Shown: positions 17,023-26,401 of the stretch, piece by piece
Layout: the number at the start of each line of letters is the position of its first letter
Position numbering within the stretch: the stretch's first letter is position 1
Source: Oscillospiraceae bacterium
GTDB taxonomy: Bacteria; Bacillota; Clostridia; Oscillospirales; Oscillospiraceae
Assembly: GCA_902795045.1 (NCBI GenBank)
Contig: CADBJU010000014.1
Location: forward strand, 138,429-187,032
Reading direction: 5' to 3'
DNA length: 48,604 nucleotides
Program-made: the position numbers and the translations under genes
Notes under the pieces: generated by a model
Seen by the model: only the letters and a program-made list of their open reading frames with translations
The model's database searches: none
Told to the model about the DNA's origin: nothing

Positions 17023-17439
17023 ATGACAGGGGAATATCAGCACTCTCTTGACAGCAAGGGGCGCCTGTTCATACCCGCCAAGCTCAGGGATGAGCTGGGC
17101 GAGGTCTTTTTTATCACGATCTCCATGGATCGCTGTCTCTGCGCTTACAGCAGCGAAAGCTGGCAGGCGCTGTCCGAGCGTGTCAGCGCCATGCCCTATG
17201 TCAAGCAGCGCAAGATGCGCCCGCTCTTTGCCCATGCAGCCCGGTGCGAGCTCGACGGCCAGGGCCGCGCCCTCATCCCGATGAACCTGCGCGAGTATGC
17301 GGGCTTTACCAAGAACGTGACGGTGGTGGGCTGCAACAACCATGCCGAGCTCTGGGACAGCGAAGCGTGGAGCGCGGTCTACGCCCTTGAGACGACGCCG
17401 GAGAATATCGCGGCGGTCATGGAGGAGCTGGAGTTTTGA
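17023..17439 (+). CDS. mraZ: Transcriptional regulator MraZ
   Basis: A 138-residue DNA-binding protein with two AbrB-like MraZ halves. The first is MTGEYQHSLDSKGRLFIPAK; the second has CELDGQGRALIPMNLREYAG. MraZ forms rings and represses the division cluster through TGGGN repeats. The ATG at 17023 gives the canonical family N-terminus and has AAGGGGG 9 bases upstream. In-frame ATGs at 16987 and 17017 are alternatives. Overlaps rsmH by four bases. Confidence 0.95.
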   Translation: MTGEYQHSLDSKGRLFIPAKLRDELGEVFFITISMDRCLCAYSSESWQALSERVSAMPYVKQRKMRPLFAHAARCELDGQGRALIPMNLREYAGFTKNVTVVGCNNHAELWDSEAWSAVYALETTPENIAAVMEELEF

Positions 17440-18389
17440 CCATTGACAACGTAGCGCAGACCCCGAAGCATATCTCCGTCCTGCTGGACGAATGTATAGA
17501 AAACCTGAATATCAAGCCGGACGGGACTTATCTCGACGGCACGCTGGGAATGGGCGGCCATTCCTTCGAGATCGCCTCCCGGCTCTCCACGGGGCGCCTC
17601 ATCTGCATCGACAGAGACGAGACGGCCATTGAGAGAGCCGGAAGGCGTCTTGCGCCCTTTGGGGACAAGGTAAAGCTTGTCCACGGCAATTTCTCGGACG
17701 CGGCCGCCATCCTCGACTCCCTCGGCATCGAGGGGGTGGACGGGATGCTCTTCGATCTGGGCGTGTCCTCGCCCCAGCTCGACGAGGCGGAGCGCGGCTT
17801 TTCCTACATGGTGCAGGCGCCGCTCGACATGCGCATGGACCAAAGCGGGGGCCTTTCGGCCTATGAGGTGGTGAACACCTGGGACGAGAACCGTCTGAAC
17901 CGCATCCTGTGGGACTACGGCGAGGAGCGCTATGCAAGGCGCATCACGGCCGCCATCTTGAAACACCGCGAGGAAAAGCCCATCGAGACCACCCAGGAGC
18001 TGGTGGACATCATCCGTTCCGCCATGCCCGCCGCGGCCCTGCGGGAAAAGCAGCACCCGGCAAAGCGCAGCTTCCAGGCCATCCGCATCGCCGTCAACGA
18101 CGAGCTGGGGGCCATCGCCTCCATGATGGACTCGGCCCCGGACAAGCTGAACCACGGCGGGAGACTCTGCGTCATCTCCTTCCACTCGCTGGAGGACCGG
18201 ATCGTCAAGTCCGGCATCCAGGCGCGGGAGCACGGCTGCACCTGCCCGCGCGAGGCCCCGGTGTGCACCTGCGGCTTTGTACAGACGCTAAAGTCCGTAA
18301 GCCGCAAGCCGATCCTCCCGACGGAGGAGGAGATCGCCCGCAATCCCCGCGCCAGAAGCGCCAAGCTCCGGGTGGCAGAGCGCGTATGA
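17436..18389 (+). CDS. rsmH: 16S rRNA (cytosine-N4)-methyltransferase RsmH
   Basis: A 317-residue methyltransferase modifying C1402 of 16S rRNA. It starts at a TTG overlapping the mraZ stop; GGAGGAGCTGGAG upstream supports it. Signatures: TPKHISVLLDECIENL, the SAM loop YLDGTLGMGGHS, LFDLGVSSPQLDE and RSFQAIRIAVNDEL. C-terminal cysteines (GCTCPREAPVCTCG) suggest a metal-binding loop found in several clostridial homologues. Second gene of the cluster. Confidence 0.96.
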   Translation: MTIDNVAQTPKHISVLLDECIENLNIKPDGTYLDGTLGMGGHSFEIASRLSTGRLICIDRDETAIERAGRRLAPFGDKVKLVHGNFSDAAAILDSLGIEGVDGMLFDLGVSSPQLDEAERGFSYMVQAPLDMRMDQSGGLSAYEVVNTWDENRLNRILWDYGEERYARRITAAILKHREEKPIETTQELVDIIRSAMPAAALREKQHPAKRSFQAIRIAVNDELGAIASMMDSAPDKLNHGGRLCVISFHSLEDRIVKSGIQAREHGCTCPREAPVCTCGFVQTLKSVSRKPILPTEEEIARNPRARSAKLRVAERV

Positions 18390-18667
18390 AAAGAGCCTCC
18401 GCGCTGGCCTTTCGCGTGATCTGCCTGGGCTTTTCGGCTCTGCTTCTGGTGATGACGCTCTTTACCCACATCCGGCTCGTGAGAACGCAGAGCCGCATCG
18501 GTGAACTGGAAGCGGCGATCACGCGCGCAGAAAACGAACAGATACAATTGCAGATCAAAACCGCCTCGGCCCTGGACTTATCGGAGCTTGAGCGCAGAGC
18601 CGTGCAGGAGCTCGGCATGCGCCGCCCCGAGCCGGGACAGATCGTGGAGATAGAGTACCTGGGATAA
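18386..18667 (+). CDS. ftsL: FtsL-like division protein
   Basis: A 93-residue bitopic membrane protein. A short basic N-terminus precedes one transmembrane helix (about residues 9-28, AFRVICLGFSALLLVMTLF), then a coiled coil (RIGELEAAITRAENEQIQLQ) and a short conserved ELGMRRPEPGQIV end. Size, topology and place between rsmH and the PBP gene identify it; FtsL sequences are poorly conserved. It would pair with DivIC and FtsQ outside the membrane. The start overlaps the rsmH stop (ATGA). Confidence 0.85.
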   Translation: MKRASALAFRVICLGFSALLLVMTLFTHIRLVRTQSRIGELEAAITRAENEQIQLQIKTASALDLSELERRAVQELGMRRPEPGQIVEIEYLG

Positions 18668-18721
18668 AGAAACAAGCCGCCGAATAAGCTGATTACAAGC
18701 TTGTTTTCGGAGGCGGTAGAT

Positions 18722-21031
18722 ATGGCAGCACAGACCCAAACCCCGGTTCTCGCCGGGCGGCAGATGCTCAGGCGGTGCGCGTTTCTGGCGGCGGTGTTCG
18801 GTATGCTGTCGCTTGCCGTGCTGCTGGTAAGGCTATACAAGCTTCAGATCACGGACCACGGCTTTTATGAACAGCTCGCCATCTCCCAGCAGCTTCGGGA
18901 GGCCCCGGGCACGGCGGCGCGCGGCGTCATCTATGACCGCAGCGGCAATCTGCTCGCGGTCAGCGCCTCGGTGGACAACGTCTATCTAAGCCCCGCCGAG
19001 ATCGAGGCAAACGGCGAGGACCGCGCTCTCATCGCGCGGGAGCTGTCTGAGATCCTCGGGCTTGATTATCGGGACATCTATGAAAAATCCGGGCGGCGGG
19101 GGAGCTGGTATGTCACCGTCGCCCGCAAGGTTGAGGCCGACAAGGCGGACGCGATCCGCCGCTTCAAGGCCGAAAACAAAATCAGCGGCGTGCGTCTTGA
19201 AACCGACACCAAGCGCTACTACCCGAACGGGCGGCTTGCCTGCCACCTGCTGGGCTTCGTCGGCACCGACAACTACGGCCTCGAGGGCATCGAAGCGCGC
19301 TATGACGACGCCCTCTCCGGCACCGCCGGCAGGAGCCTGCGGGCCACCAACGCCTACGGCGGAGAAATGCTCTTAAGGCGCTACGAGGAGTACCGCCCCG
19401 GCGAGGACGGCTGCGACCTCGTGACCACCATCGACGCGAGCATCCAGTACTATGTGGAAAAGCACCTCCGCCAGGCGGTGCTGGACTACGACGCCTTAAA
19501 CGGCGCGGGGGCCATCGCCATGGATGTGAACACCGGGGCCATCCTCGCCATGGCATCCCTGGGGGACTATGACCCCAACGACTTCCTCGCGGTCAGCCCG
19601 GAGGCCCAGGCCATAATCGACAGCGCCGCGACGAAGGAGGAGGCCGCAGCGCTTCTTCGTGATGCTCAGGCACGCCAGTGGCGCAACAAGGCCCTGTCCG
19701 ATACCTATGAGCCCGGCTCCACCTTCAAGATCATCACGCTCTCGATGGCGCTCGAGGAGGGAAAGGTCAGCCCCGGCGACGCCTTCTACTGCGGCGGCAG
19801 CACCATGGTCACGGGGCGCGGTACGCCCATCCGCTGCTGGAAAAGCGGCGGCCATGGCAGCCAGACCCTCACCCAGGCGGTGCAGCACTCGTGCAACGTG
19901 GCCTTTGTGAACATCGGCCTGCGCGTCGGCGCCGAACGATTCTATGACTACTGTGAGGCTTTCGGCTTCTTAAAGCTCTCGGAGGACCCGGACGCAAGCC
20001 TCACCGCCCGCACAGGCATCGACCTGGCGGGCGAGAGCGGCAGCATCTGGTGGAGCAGGAACACCTTCTGCTCGAAGAAGAATCTGTCGCAGCTTGCGGC
20101 GGCGTCCTTCGGCCAGACCTTCACCATCACGCCGCTGCAGCTCATCACCGCCGTCAGCGCCTGCGTAAACGGCGGCAGGCTCATGGAGCCCTATGTGGTG
20201 CAGCGTCTGCTTGCCCCGGACGGCACGGTGAGCTTTGAGCATGAGCCGAAGCTCGTGCGCCGCGTCATCAGCGAGAGCACAAGCCAAAAGGTGCGCCAGA
20301 TCCTGGAGCAGGTGGTGGGCGACCCGACGGACGGCACCGGGCGCAATGCCGCCGTCCCCGGCTACCGCATCGGCGGCAAGACCGGCACCAGCGAAAAGGT
20401 AAGTCTCGAGGCCCGCACCGGGCAGAAGGAGTACATCGTCTCCTTCATCGGCTTTGCCCCGGCGGACGATCCCAAGATCGCCGTGCTGGTCTTCCTCGAC
20501 ACCCCGTCGGACAAATCCGGTATTTACATCAGCGGCGGCCAGATGGCGGCCCCTGTCGTGGGGCGTATGATGGCCGATATCCTGCCTTACCTCGGCGTGG
20601 AGCCGGAGCGCGAGGACAGCGCCATGGCCGAAATGCCCGCCTGCGTGGGCCTCGATCTGCCGCAGGCGTCGGAAAAGCTTCAAGACGCGGACCTGCGCTA
20701 TCGCACGCGCGGGGAGGGGAGCACCGTCACCGCACAGCTCCCGGCCCCCGGCACGAGCATCGCCGCAGGGACGGAGATCATATTGTACTTTGACGCGCCT
20801 GTCTCGCCGGATCTGGAGACCCTGCCCGATCTCACGGGCATGGACCTCGACCAGGCGCGCGATACACTCTCTTACTACGGCCTCTACCTCACCACCCTGA
20901 GCAGCGTCACCGATCCCGCGCGCCAGACCGTCAGCAGCCAGAGCCTGCCCGCGGGGACAGCGCTTCCCCACGGCACCGTGGTGGAGGTCACGCTTATCGA
21001 CAGCGACGAGGATTTTTTGGGGAGATATTGA
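18722..21031 (+). CDS. Class B penicillin-binding protein with two PASTA domains (PBP2B/SpoVD type)
   Basis: A 769-residue peptidoglycan transpeptidase. One N-terminal transmembrane helix (about residues 20-42), a dimerisation domain (GVIYDRSGNLLAVSAS), then the transpeptidase with STFK (Ser333), HSCN and KTGT motifs, and two C-terminal PASTA domains (about residues 640-700 and 705-765). The ATG at 18722 follows GGAGGCGG. Bacillus has separate pbpB and spoVD here. Only one gene exists in this cluster, so it may serve septation, spore cortex or both; this cannot be decided from the sequence. Confidence 0.94.
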   Translation: MAAQTQTPVLAGRQMLRRCAFLAAVFGMLSLAVLLVRLYKLQITDHGFYEQLAISQQLREAPGTAARGVIYDRSGNLLAVSASVDNVYLSPAEIEANGEDRALIARELSEILGLDYRDIYEKSGRRGSWYVTVARKVEADKADAIRRFKAENKISGVRLETDTKRYYPNGRLACHLLGFVGTDNYGLEGIEARYDDALSGTAGRSLRATNAYGGEMLLRRYEEYRPGEDGCDLVTTIDASIQYYVEKHLRQAVLDYDALNGAGAIAMDVNTGAILAMASLGDYDPNDFLAVSPEAQAIIDSAATKEEAAALLRDAQARQWRNKALSDTYEPGSTFKIITLSMALEEGKVSPGDAFYCGGSTMVTGRGTPIRCWKSGGHGSQTLTQAVQHSCNVAFVNIGLRVGAERFYDYCEAFGFLKLSEDPDASLTARTGIDLAGESGSIWWSRNTFCSKKNLSQLAAASFGQTFTITPLQLITAVSACVNGGRLMEPYVVQRLLAPDGTVSFEHEPKLVRRVISESTSQKVRQILEQVVGDPTDGTGRNAAVPGYRIGGKTGTSEKVSLEARTGQKEYIVSFIGFAPADDPKIAVLVFLDTPSDKSGIYISGGQMAAPVVGRMMADILPYLGVEPEREDSAMAEMPACVGLDLPQASEKLQDADLRYRTRGEGSTVTAQLPAPGTSIAAGTEIILYFDAPVSPDLETLPDLTGMDLDQARDTLSYYGLYLTTLSSVTDPARQTVSSQSLPAGTALPHGTVVEVTLIDSDEDFLGRY

Positions 21032-21074
21032 TTCAGACATAAGCAGAAAGTTTCCTGTTCTAAAACATTTTTCA

Positions 21075-21190
21075 CCGTAGGGGAGGGGCTCGCCCCTCCC
21101 GCGCGCAGAAACTGTCATTTCCCGCATTTGCCTGGGCGAATACAGAACACAGGCAAGTACTGCCGGGAGGGGCAAGCCCCTCCCCTACAG
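21075..21190. repeat. Family B-type repeat with GGGGAGGGGC arms
   Basis: CCGTAGGGGAGGGGCTCGCC at the left and GGCAAGCCCCTCCCCTACAG at the right are inverted repeats sharing the CCGTAGGGG/CCCCTAC tips of family B; inner parts differ. It occupies the gap between the PBP gene and murE. Confidence 0.75.
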
Positions 21191-21236
21191 AGATTTATCC
21201 GATTTCACAACAGTAAAATAAGCGGAGGGAAACACC

Positions 21237-22691
21237 ATGAAGCTTGCGCAGCTTCTCGAACATATCGACATATTGGAAAGTACCGCCGATCCGGAGCTTG
21301 AGATCAGCGGCATCAGCTATGATTCCCGCAAGACAAAGCCCGGCGACCTCTTTGTCGCCATCAAGGGCTTTGAGGCCGACGGGCACCGCTTCATCCCCAA
21401 GGCCGTCCAGAACGGCGCGGCGGCGGTACTGTGTGAGGACGCGCCGACGGACGGCACGCCCTATGTGAAGGTAAGCGACTGCCGTTACGCTCTCGCGCTT
21501 GCAAGCCGCAACTTTTACGGCAATCCCGCAGCCCGCATGAAGGTGGTGGGCTTCACCGGCACCAGCGGCAAGACCAGCTCCACCTACATCCTCAAGCACG
21601 TGCTGGAAACGGAGCTGAATGCAAAAGTGGGCCTCATCGGCACAAACGGCAACATGATCGGCGAGCGCCTTTTGCATACCGAGCACACCACCCCCGAGAG
21701 CCTGGAGCTGCATCAGCTTTTTAAACAGATGGCGGACGAGGGCTGCACCCATGTGGTGATGGAGGTCTCGTCCCACTCGCTGGAGCTCAGGCGCGTGGCT
21801 GGCATCGACTTTGACGTGGCGGTGTTCACCAACCTCTCCCAGGACCACCTGGACCTGCACGGCACCATGGACGCCTACGCGGCGGCCAAAAAGAAGCTCT
21901 TTTCCCAGTGCAAAACCGGCTGGGTTAACATCGACGACGAGCGCGGCGCGTTCATGATGGAAGGGGAGCGCTGCCCCATGCTGCGCTATTCAACGCAGCA
22001 GGACGCGGAGCTGAGAGCGTCCGACATTTCTCTCAGCGCGGGCGGCGTATTGTTCGCGGCGTCCTATCACGGGGAGAGTGTGCCCGTAAAGCTCGCCATC
22101 CCCGGCATGTTCTCGGTGTATAACGCCCTCGGCGTGATGGCGGCCTGCCTCTCCCTCGGCATGAGTCTGAAAGCGACCGCCGACGGCATCAGCAGCGCAA
22201 GCGGTGTCAAGGGCCGCATGGAGCCTGTCCCCACCGACGGGGACTACTCCGTCATCATCGACTACTCCCACAAGCCGGACGCCCTGGAAAAGGCCCTCAA
22301 GGCCCTGCGCCCGGTGACACGCGGCAGGCTCATCGTCCTCTTCGGCTGCGGCGGGGACCGGGACCGCGGCAAGCGGCCCATCATGGGCAGAGTTGCCGCC
22401 GAGAACGCCGACCTCGTCATCGTCACCAGCGACAACCCCCGTACCGAGGAGCCCATGGACATCATCAATGAGATCCTTCCGGGGCTTGAAAATTCGCAAA
22501 AACCGTACAAAATGATCTGTGACAGGCCCGAAGCCATCTGCTGGGCTATTGACAACGCACGCTCCGGTGATGTAATATTGCTTGCCGGCAAGGGCCATGA
22601 GGATTATCAGATCATCGGGCACGAGAAGCACCACATGGATGAGCGCGAGATCGTCAGGGACTTTCTGGAAAAGAGAAAAGAGCGGCCTTGA
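21237..22691 (+). CDS. murE: UDP-MurNAc-tripeptide synthetase MurE
   Basis: A 484-residue cytosolic ligase adding the third residue of the wall peptide. The ATP loop GFTGTSGKTSSTYIL is near residues 105-119, followed by HTTPES, and NITASH-like Mur motifs are replaced by NLSQDHLDLHGTMDAY. The DNPR motif (TSDNPRTEEP) is the meso-diaminopimelate signature, so the wall is probably DAP type. GGAGGG precedes the start. murF, which commonly follows, is absent. Confidence 0.95.
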   Translation: MKLAQLLEHIDILESTADPELEISGISYDSRKTKPGDLFVAIKGFEADGHRFIPKAVQNGAAAVLCEDAPTDGTPYVKVSDCRYALALASRNFYGNPAARMKVVGFTGTSGKTSSTYILKHVLETELNAKVGLIGTNGNMIGERLLHTEHTTPESLELHQLFKQMADEGCTHVVMEVSSHSLELRRVAGIDFDVAVFTNLSQDHLDLHGTMDAYAAAKKKLFSQCKTGWVNIDDERGAFMMEGERCPMLRYSTQQDAELRASDISLSAGGVLFAASYHGESVPVKLAIPGMFSVYNALGVMAACLSLGMSLKATADGISSASGVKGRMEPVPTDGDYSVIIDYSHKPDALEKALKALRPVTRGRLIVLFGCGGDRDRGKRPIMGRVAAENADLVIVTSDNPRTEEPMDIINEILPGLENSQKPYKMICDRPEAICWAIDNARSGDVILLAGKGHEDYQIIGHEKHHMDEREIVRDFLEKRKERP

Positions 22692-22715
22692 GCCCTCGGA
22701 ACAACGGAGACTGGT

Positions 22716-23726
22716 ATGACCATTAAGCTGATAACCTCCTTTGTGCTGGCGTTTCTGTTCGTCAGCGCGTTCGGAAAATATTACGTGCCCTGGCTGCGCC
22801 GCCAGAAGGCCGGCCAGCAGATCAAGAGCCAGGTGGACTGGCACAAGTCCAAGGCGGGCACGCCCACCATGGGCGGCGTGATGTTCATTCTCGGGGCGAT
22901 CCTGGTGTGCCTCACGGTGGGCGCGGACGGGATGCTCCACGGCAGGTTTGAGCATATCTTCGTGCTGCTCTTTGCCTGCGTGTTCGGCCTGATCGGATTT
23001 CTGGACGACTGGGAAAAGCTCAAGAAAAAGGAGAACATGGGCCTGAGCAGCCGCAGCAAGTTCCTCCTGCAGCTCGCCGCCGCCCTGGTCTTCATCCTCA
23101 TCATGCGGCAGATCGGCTTTGTGCACCCGCACCTCTATGTGCCCTTCTCCCACCGCGTGGTGTATATGCCCGAGTGGCTGTATCTGGTGTTTGCCGTGTT
23201 TGTCATCGTCGGCACGGTCAACGCCGTCAACATTACCGACGGAGTAGACGGCCTTGCCACCGGAACGAGCCTGCCGGTGTTCCTCTTCTTCGTGGCGGTG
23301 TCCATCGCCTGGGGCAGGCGCTACCAGGAGCTCGGCATCTTCGCCTCCGCCATGGTGGGCGGGCTTTGCGGCTTTCTTCTTTATAACTTCAATCCCGCCA
23401 AGTGCTTCATGGGCGACACCGGCTCCCTCTTTCTCGGCGGGGCGATCGCGGCCCTGGCCTTTGCCTACGACATGCCGCTTGTCCTCATTACCCTGGGCTT
23501 TGTCTTCATCATCGAGACCCTGTCCGACATCATCCAGGTGGGCTACTTTAAGCTCACCCACGGCAAGCGCGTGTTCAAGATGGCGCCCTTCCACCATCAT
23601 TTGGAAATGGGCGGATGGACGGGAAAAAAGTGGAAGGAAAAAGAACTCTTTTTCCTCTTTACCGGAATATCTCTTGTCATGGCGATCATATCCTTTATAG
23701 GGGTGTATCAGCGTTACCCCTATTAA
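22716..23726 (+). CDS. mraY: Phospho-MurNAc-pentapeptide transferase MraY
   Basis: A 336-residue polytopic membrane enzyme that makes lipid I from UDP-MurNAc-pentapeptide and undecaprenyl phosphate. About ten transmembrane helices. Signatures: KAGTPTMGGVMF, FLDDWEKLKKKENMGLS with the Asp pair, NAVNITDGVDGLATG, and HHHLEMGGW. murD, the usual next gene, is missing. ACGGAGA precedes the start; gap to murE is 24 bases. Confidence 0.96.
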   Translation: MTIKLITSFVLAFLFVSAFGKYYVPWLRRQKAGQQIKSQVDWHKSKAGTPTMGGVMFILGAILVCLTVGADGMLHGRFEHIFVLLFACVFGLIGFLDDWEKLKKKENMGLSSRSKFLLQLAAALVFILIMRQIGFVHPHLYVPFSHRVVYMPEWLYLVFAVFVIVGTVNAVNITDGVDGLATGTSLPVFLFFVAVSIAWGRRYQELGIFASAMVGGLCGFLLYNFNPAKCFMGDTGSLFLGGAIAALAFAYDMPLVLITLGFVFIIETLSDIIQVGYFKLTHGKRVFKMAPFHHHLEMGGWTGKKWKEKELFFLFTGISLVMAIISFIGVYQRYPY

Positions 23727-23751
23727 GCTTTGAGGCCGGGGAGGTGGGAAT

Positions 23752-24909
23752 ATGCGTTACGACAGCGCCCGCCTCACCGGCCTTCAAGATGTCCCGGAGA
23801 CAACGCGCAGGCCGCACTTTGACGGGCCCTTCTTTACCCTCACGCTGCTGCTGCTCATCGCCGGGGTGGTGATGGTCCTCTCGGCAAGCTACCCGCGCGC
23901 CTGGTACGATCCCGGGCATGTCACCGGGGGCAACGCCGCGTATTATTTTGTCCGGCAGCTGGTCTTCGCTTTGCTCGGCGTCGCGGCGATGCTCTTTGCC
24001 TCGCGCGTGCCGATGGCGGTGTACCGCCGCTGCGCCTTCGCCTTTCTCGGCTTTACGCTGGTGCTTTTGATGCTGGTGCCGGTCATCGGCGTGAAGGCCA
24101 ACGGCTCCAGGCGCTGGCTCGGGGTGGGGGGCCTCACGCTCCAGCCGTCGGAGCTTGCAAAGCTCGCAGTGATCTTGTCCTTCTCGGCGCTCATCTGCCG
24201 CTACCGGGCCAGGATGCGCACATTCCGCTTCGGCATCCTGCCCTTCGCGGGCATCCTCGGGGCCATCATCGGCCTGCTGGTGCTCGAGCCGCATTTCTCC
24301 GCATCCATTATCATCCTTGCCATCGGGGCCGTGATGCTCTTTCTCGGCGGGGTGAGGCTTTTCTGGTTTGTGGGGGCCTTCGGCGCGGCGGGCACGGGCA
24401 TTGCGCTTTTGCTCACGCTCTTTCCCTACGCCTCCTCTCGCATCAACAGCTGGCGCGACCCCTTCGGCGACAGCTCCGACCAGGGCTACCAGATCGTACA
24501 GTCCCTGTACACCATCGGCTCGGGCGGTTTAAGCGGCCTCGGTCTCGGGGGCAGCCGCCAGAAGTTTTTGTATCTGCCCGAGGAGCACAACGATTTCATC
24601 TTCTCCGTCGTGTGCGAGGAGCTGGGCTTCATCGGCGCGGCGCTGATATTGTGCCTCTTTGCCCTGCTCATCCTGCGCGGCTACTGGATCGCCATGCACT
24701 GCCGGGACCGCTTCAGCTTCCTTGTGGTTGGCGGCGTGACGAGCCTGCTTGCCATCCAGGTTTTCCTGAACGTGGCGGTGGTGACGAACCTGGTGCCCTG
24801 CACCGGCATCTCGCTGCCCATGTTCAGCTACGGCGGCACGGCGCTGCTGATACAGCTTTTTGAGCTCGGCATCGTGCTCAGCGCGTCGCGGGATATTGCT
24901 GCGCACTGA
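23752..24909 (+). CDS. ftsW: SEDS peptidoglycan polymerase FtsW/SpoVE
   Basis: A 385-residue membrane glycosyltransferase of the SEDS family, working with a class B PBP to polymerise lipid II. Ten hydrophobic helices; conserved segments include ANGSRRWLGVGGLTLQPSEL (with the RW-LQPSE motif), FPYASSRINSWRDPF, GYQIVQSLYTIGSGG and PEEHNDFIFSVVCEELG with the catalytic Asp region. FtsW and SpoVE cannot be separated by sequence here. GGGAGGTGGG supports the start. Confidence 0.93.
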   Translation: MRYDSARLTGLQDVPETTRRPHFDGPFFTLTLLLLIAGVVMVLSASYPRAWYDPGHVTGGNAAYYFVRQLVFALLGVAAMLFASRVPMAVYRRCAFAFLGFTLVLLMLVPVIGVKANGSRRWLGVGGLTLQPSELAKLAVILSFSALICRYRARMRTFRFGILPFAGILGAIIGLLVLEPHFSASIIILAIGAVMLFLGGVRLFWFVGAFGAAGTGIALLLTLFPYASSRINSWRDPFGDSSDQGYQIVQSLYTIGSGGLSGLGLGGSRQKFLYLPEEHNDFIFSVVCEELGFIGAALILCLFALLILRGYWIAMHCRDRFSFLVVGGVTSLLAIQVFLNVAVVTNLVPCTGISLPMFSYGGTALLIQLFELGIVLSASRDIAAH

Positions 24910-24916
24910 CGTGCGC

Positions 24917-25050
24917 TGTCATCCTGAACTTTGGAAAAGTGTTGTCATCCTGAGCGTCAGAAAAGTGTTGTCATCCTGAGCGTCAGCGAAGGATCTTTTA
25001 CTTGTATAACGCATAGGATAAAGATTCTTCGCTTGCGCTCAGAATAACGG
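24917..25050. repeat. Family D repeat with a 26-bp tandem expansion
   Basis: TGTCATCCTGA recurs at 24917, 24943 and 24969, a 26-base period; the third unit continues GCGTCAGCGAAGGATCTTTT and pairs with AAGATTCTTCGCTTGCGCTC on the right. Other family D copies lie at 29941 and 37285. Confidence 0.8.
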
Positions 25051-25081
25051 GCCAATAGATTACAGAAAGGGTTATCCTGCT

Positions 25082-26197
25082 ATGAAATTCGTCTTCACCT
25101 GCGGCGGTACCGCCGGACATATCAACCCCGCCCTGGCAGTCGCGGGCAGACTCAAGGAGCTCATGCCCGACAGCAGCTTCCTCTTCATCGGCGTCAACGG
25201 CAAGATGGAGATGCAGCTTGTCCCGCGCGCGGGCTATGAGATCCGCGGCCTTGACATGACCTACATCGTGCGCGGCCACGATCTGCACGCCATCGCCCAG
25301 AACCTCGAGACGATCCGCAACGTGGCGCGCTCGACCCGCGAGGCAAAAAAAATCATCCGCGACTTTGAGGCCGACGCCGTGATCGGCACCGGCGGCTATA
25401 TCTGCTACCCGGTGCTCTCGGCGGCGCACGAGCTGCACATCCCCACCTTCGTGCACGAGAGCAACGCCGTCCCGGGCCTCACGACAAAGCTCCTCGCGGA
25501 CAAGGTCGACCGCGTGATGCTGGGCTTTGAGGAAAGCCGCCAGTACTACCGCCACCCCGAGCGCGTCACCGTCACAGGGACGCCCGTGCGCGGGGAGTTC
25601 GACCTTGTGACGAGAGAGGGCGCGAGAGACGAGCTGGGCTTAAAGCCCGACGAGAAGCTGGTGCTGTCGGTCTGGGGCTCCCTGGGCGCCGAGCACATGA
25701 ACAAGGTCATGGGTGAGATGATGGAAAAGCTCGACGGCAGTCAGGGCTTTCACCTTGTACACACGGCGGGCAGCCTCTACTATCCGCGCCTGACGGAAAA
25801 GCTCAGGGATAAAGCGCTGGACGAATGCGGCATTGAGGTGCGCGAGTACATCCACGACATGCCCCGCCTCATGGCGGCGGCGGACCTCATTATGTGCCGG
25901 GCCGGAGCCTCGACGATCTCCGAGCTGAGCTATATGGGAAAGCCGGTCCTGATGGTGCCGAGTCCGAACGTGACCAACAACCACCAGGAGAAAAACGCCC
26001 GTGTCCTCGAACACGCAGGCGGCGCGGTGGTCCTGCTCGAAGGTGAGTTCGACGCGGACTCCCTGCTCAAAGAGGTACAGACTCTCCTTGCCGACGAGAA
26101 GCGACTTCAAAGCATGGGCTCTGCCATGCGCACCCTCGCCGTCCCCGACGCGTGTGAAAGAATCGTGGGGATCATATTGGATGTGTGCAGGGCATAA
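25082..26197 (+). CDS. murG: Undecaprenyl-PP-MurNAc-pentapeptide GlcNAc transferase MurG
   Basis: A 371-residue GT-B glycosyltransferase making lipid II at the membrane face. The N-terminal lipid-binding loop CGGTAGHINPALAVA includes GGTAGH at 8-13. The second domain has VWGSLGAEHMNK and the nucleotide motif ADLIMCRAGASTISELSYMG. AGAAAGGG precedes the start. It is separated from ftsW by a family D repeat and from murA by a family C repeat. Confidence 0.96.
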   Translation: MKFVFTCGGTAGHINPALAVAGRLKELMPDSSFLFIGVNGKMEMQLVPRAGYEIRGLDMTYIVRGHDLHAIAQNLETIRNVARSTREAKKIIRDFEADAVIGTGGYICYPVLSAAHELHIPTFVHESNAVPGLTTKLLADKVDRVMLGFEESRQYYRHPERVTVTGTPVRGEFDLVTREGARDELGLKPDEKLVLSVWGSLGAEHMNKVMGEMMEKLDGSQGFHLVHTAGSLYYPRLTEKLRDKALDECGIEVREYIHDMPRLMAAADLIMCRAGASTISELSYMGKPVLMVPSPNVTNNHQEKNARVLEHAGGAVVLLEGEFDADSLLKEVQTLLADEKRLQSMGSAMRTLAVPDACERIVGIILDVCRA

Positions 26198-26341
26198 GGA
26201 GCCCTCTCAGTCACCAGTGTGCGCACTGGTGCCAGCTCCCCCATAGGGGGAGCCGAGTATTCCCGACTCTTTCCTTGCCTCCCCCCTTGGGGGAGGTGGC
26301 ACGGCGCGTCTCACGCAAGCGCCGTGACGGAGAGGGTTCGA
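26198..26341. repeat. Family C repeat between murG and murA
   Basis: Left arm GGAGCCCTCTCAGTCACC, the hairpin ACCAGTGTGCGCACTGGT at 26213-26230, an inner GCCTCCCCCCTTGGGGGAGG and a GGCACGGCGC/GCGCCGTGAC stem. Its right tip GGAGAGGG closes the outer palindrome. Confidence 0.82.
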
Positions 26342-26401
26342 TAACAAAAAACCGCCCCTCCGCATAGACTGGACTGATTCCAAATGCGGGGGGACTTTTT
26401 T

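Noticed and set aside
19970-21175. 401-codon minus-strand frame opposite the PBP gene
   Set aside because: Antisense shadow extending into a repeat; no start site or domain.
21990-23600. 536-codon minus-strand frame opposite murE and mraY
   Set aside because: It spans the 3' part of one essential gene and most of the next in antisense; composition is typical of GC-rich shadow frames.
24917-25050. Possible small CRISPR array because of the 26-bp periodicity
   Set aside because: The units are contiguous tandem copies without distinct spacers, there are no cas genes, and the sequence belongs to a dispersed palindromic repeat family.
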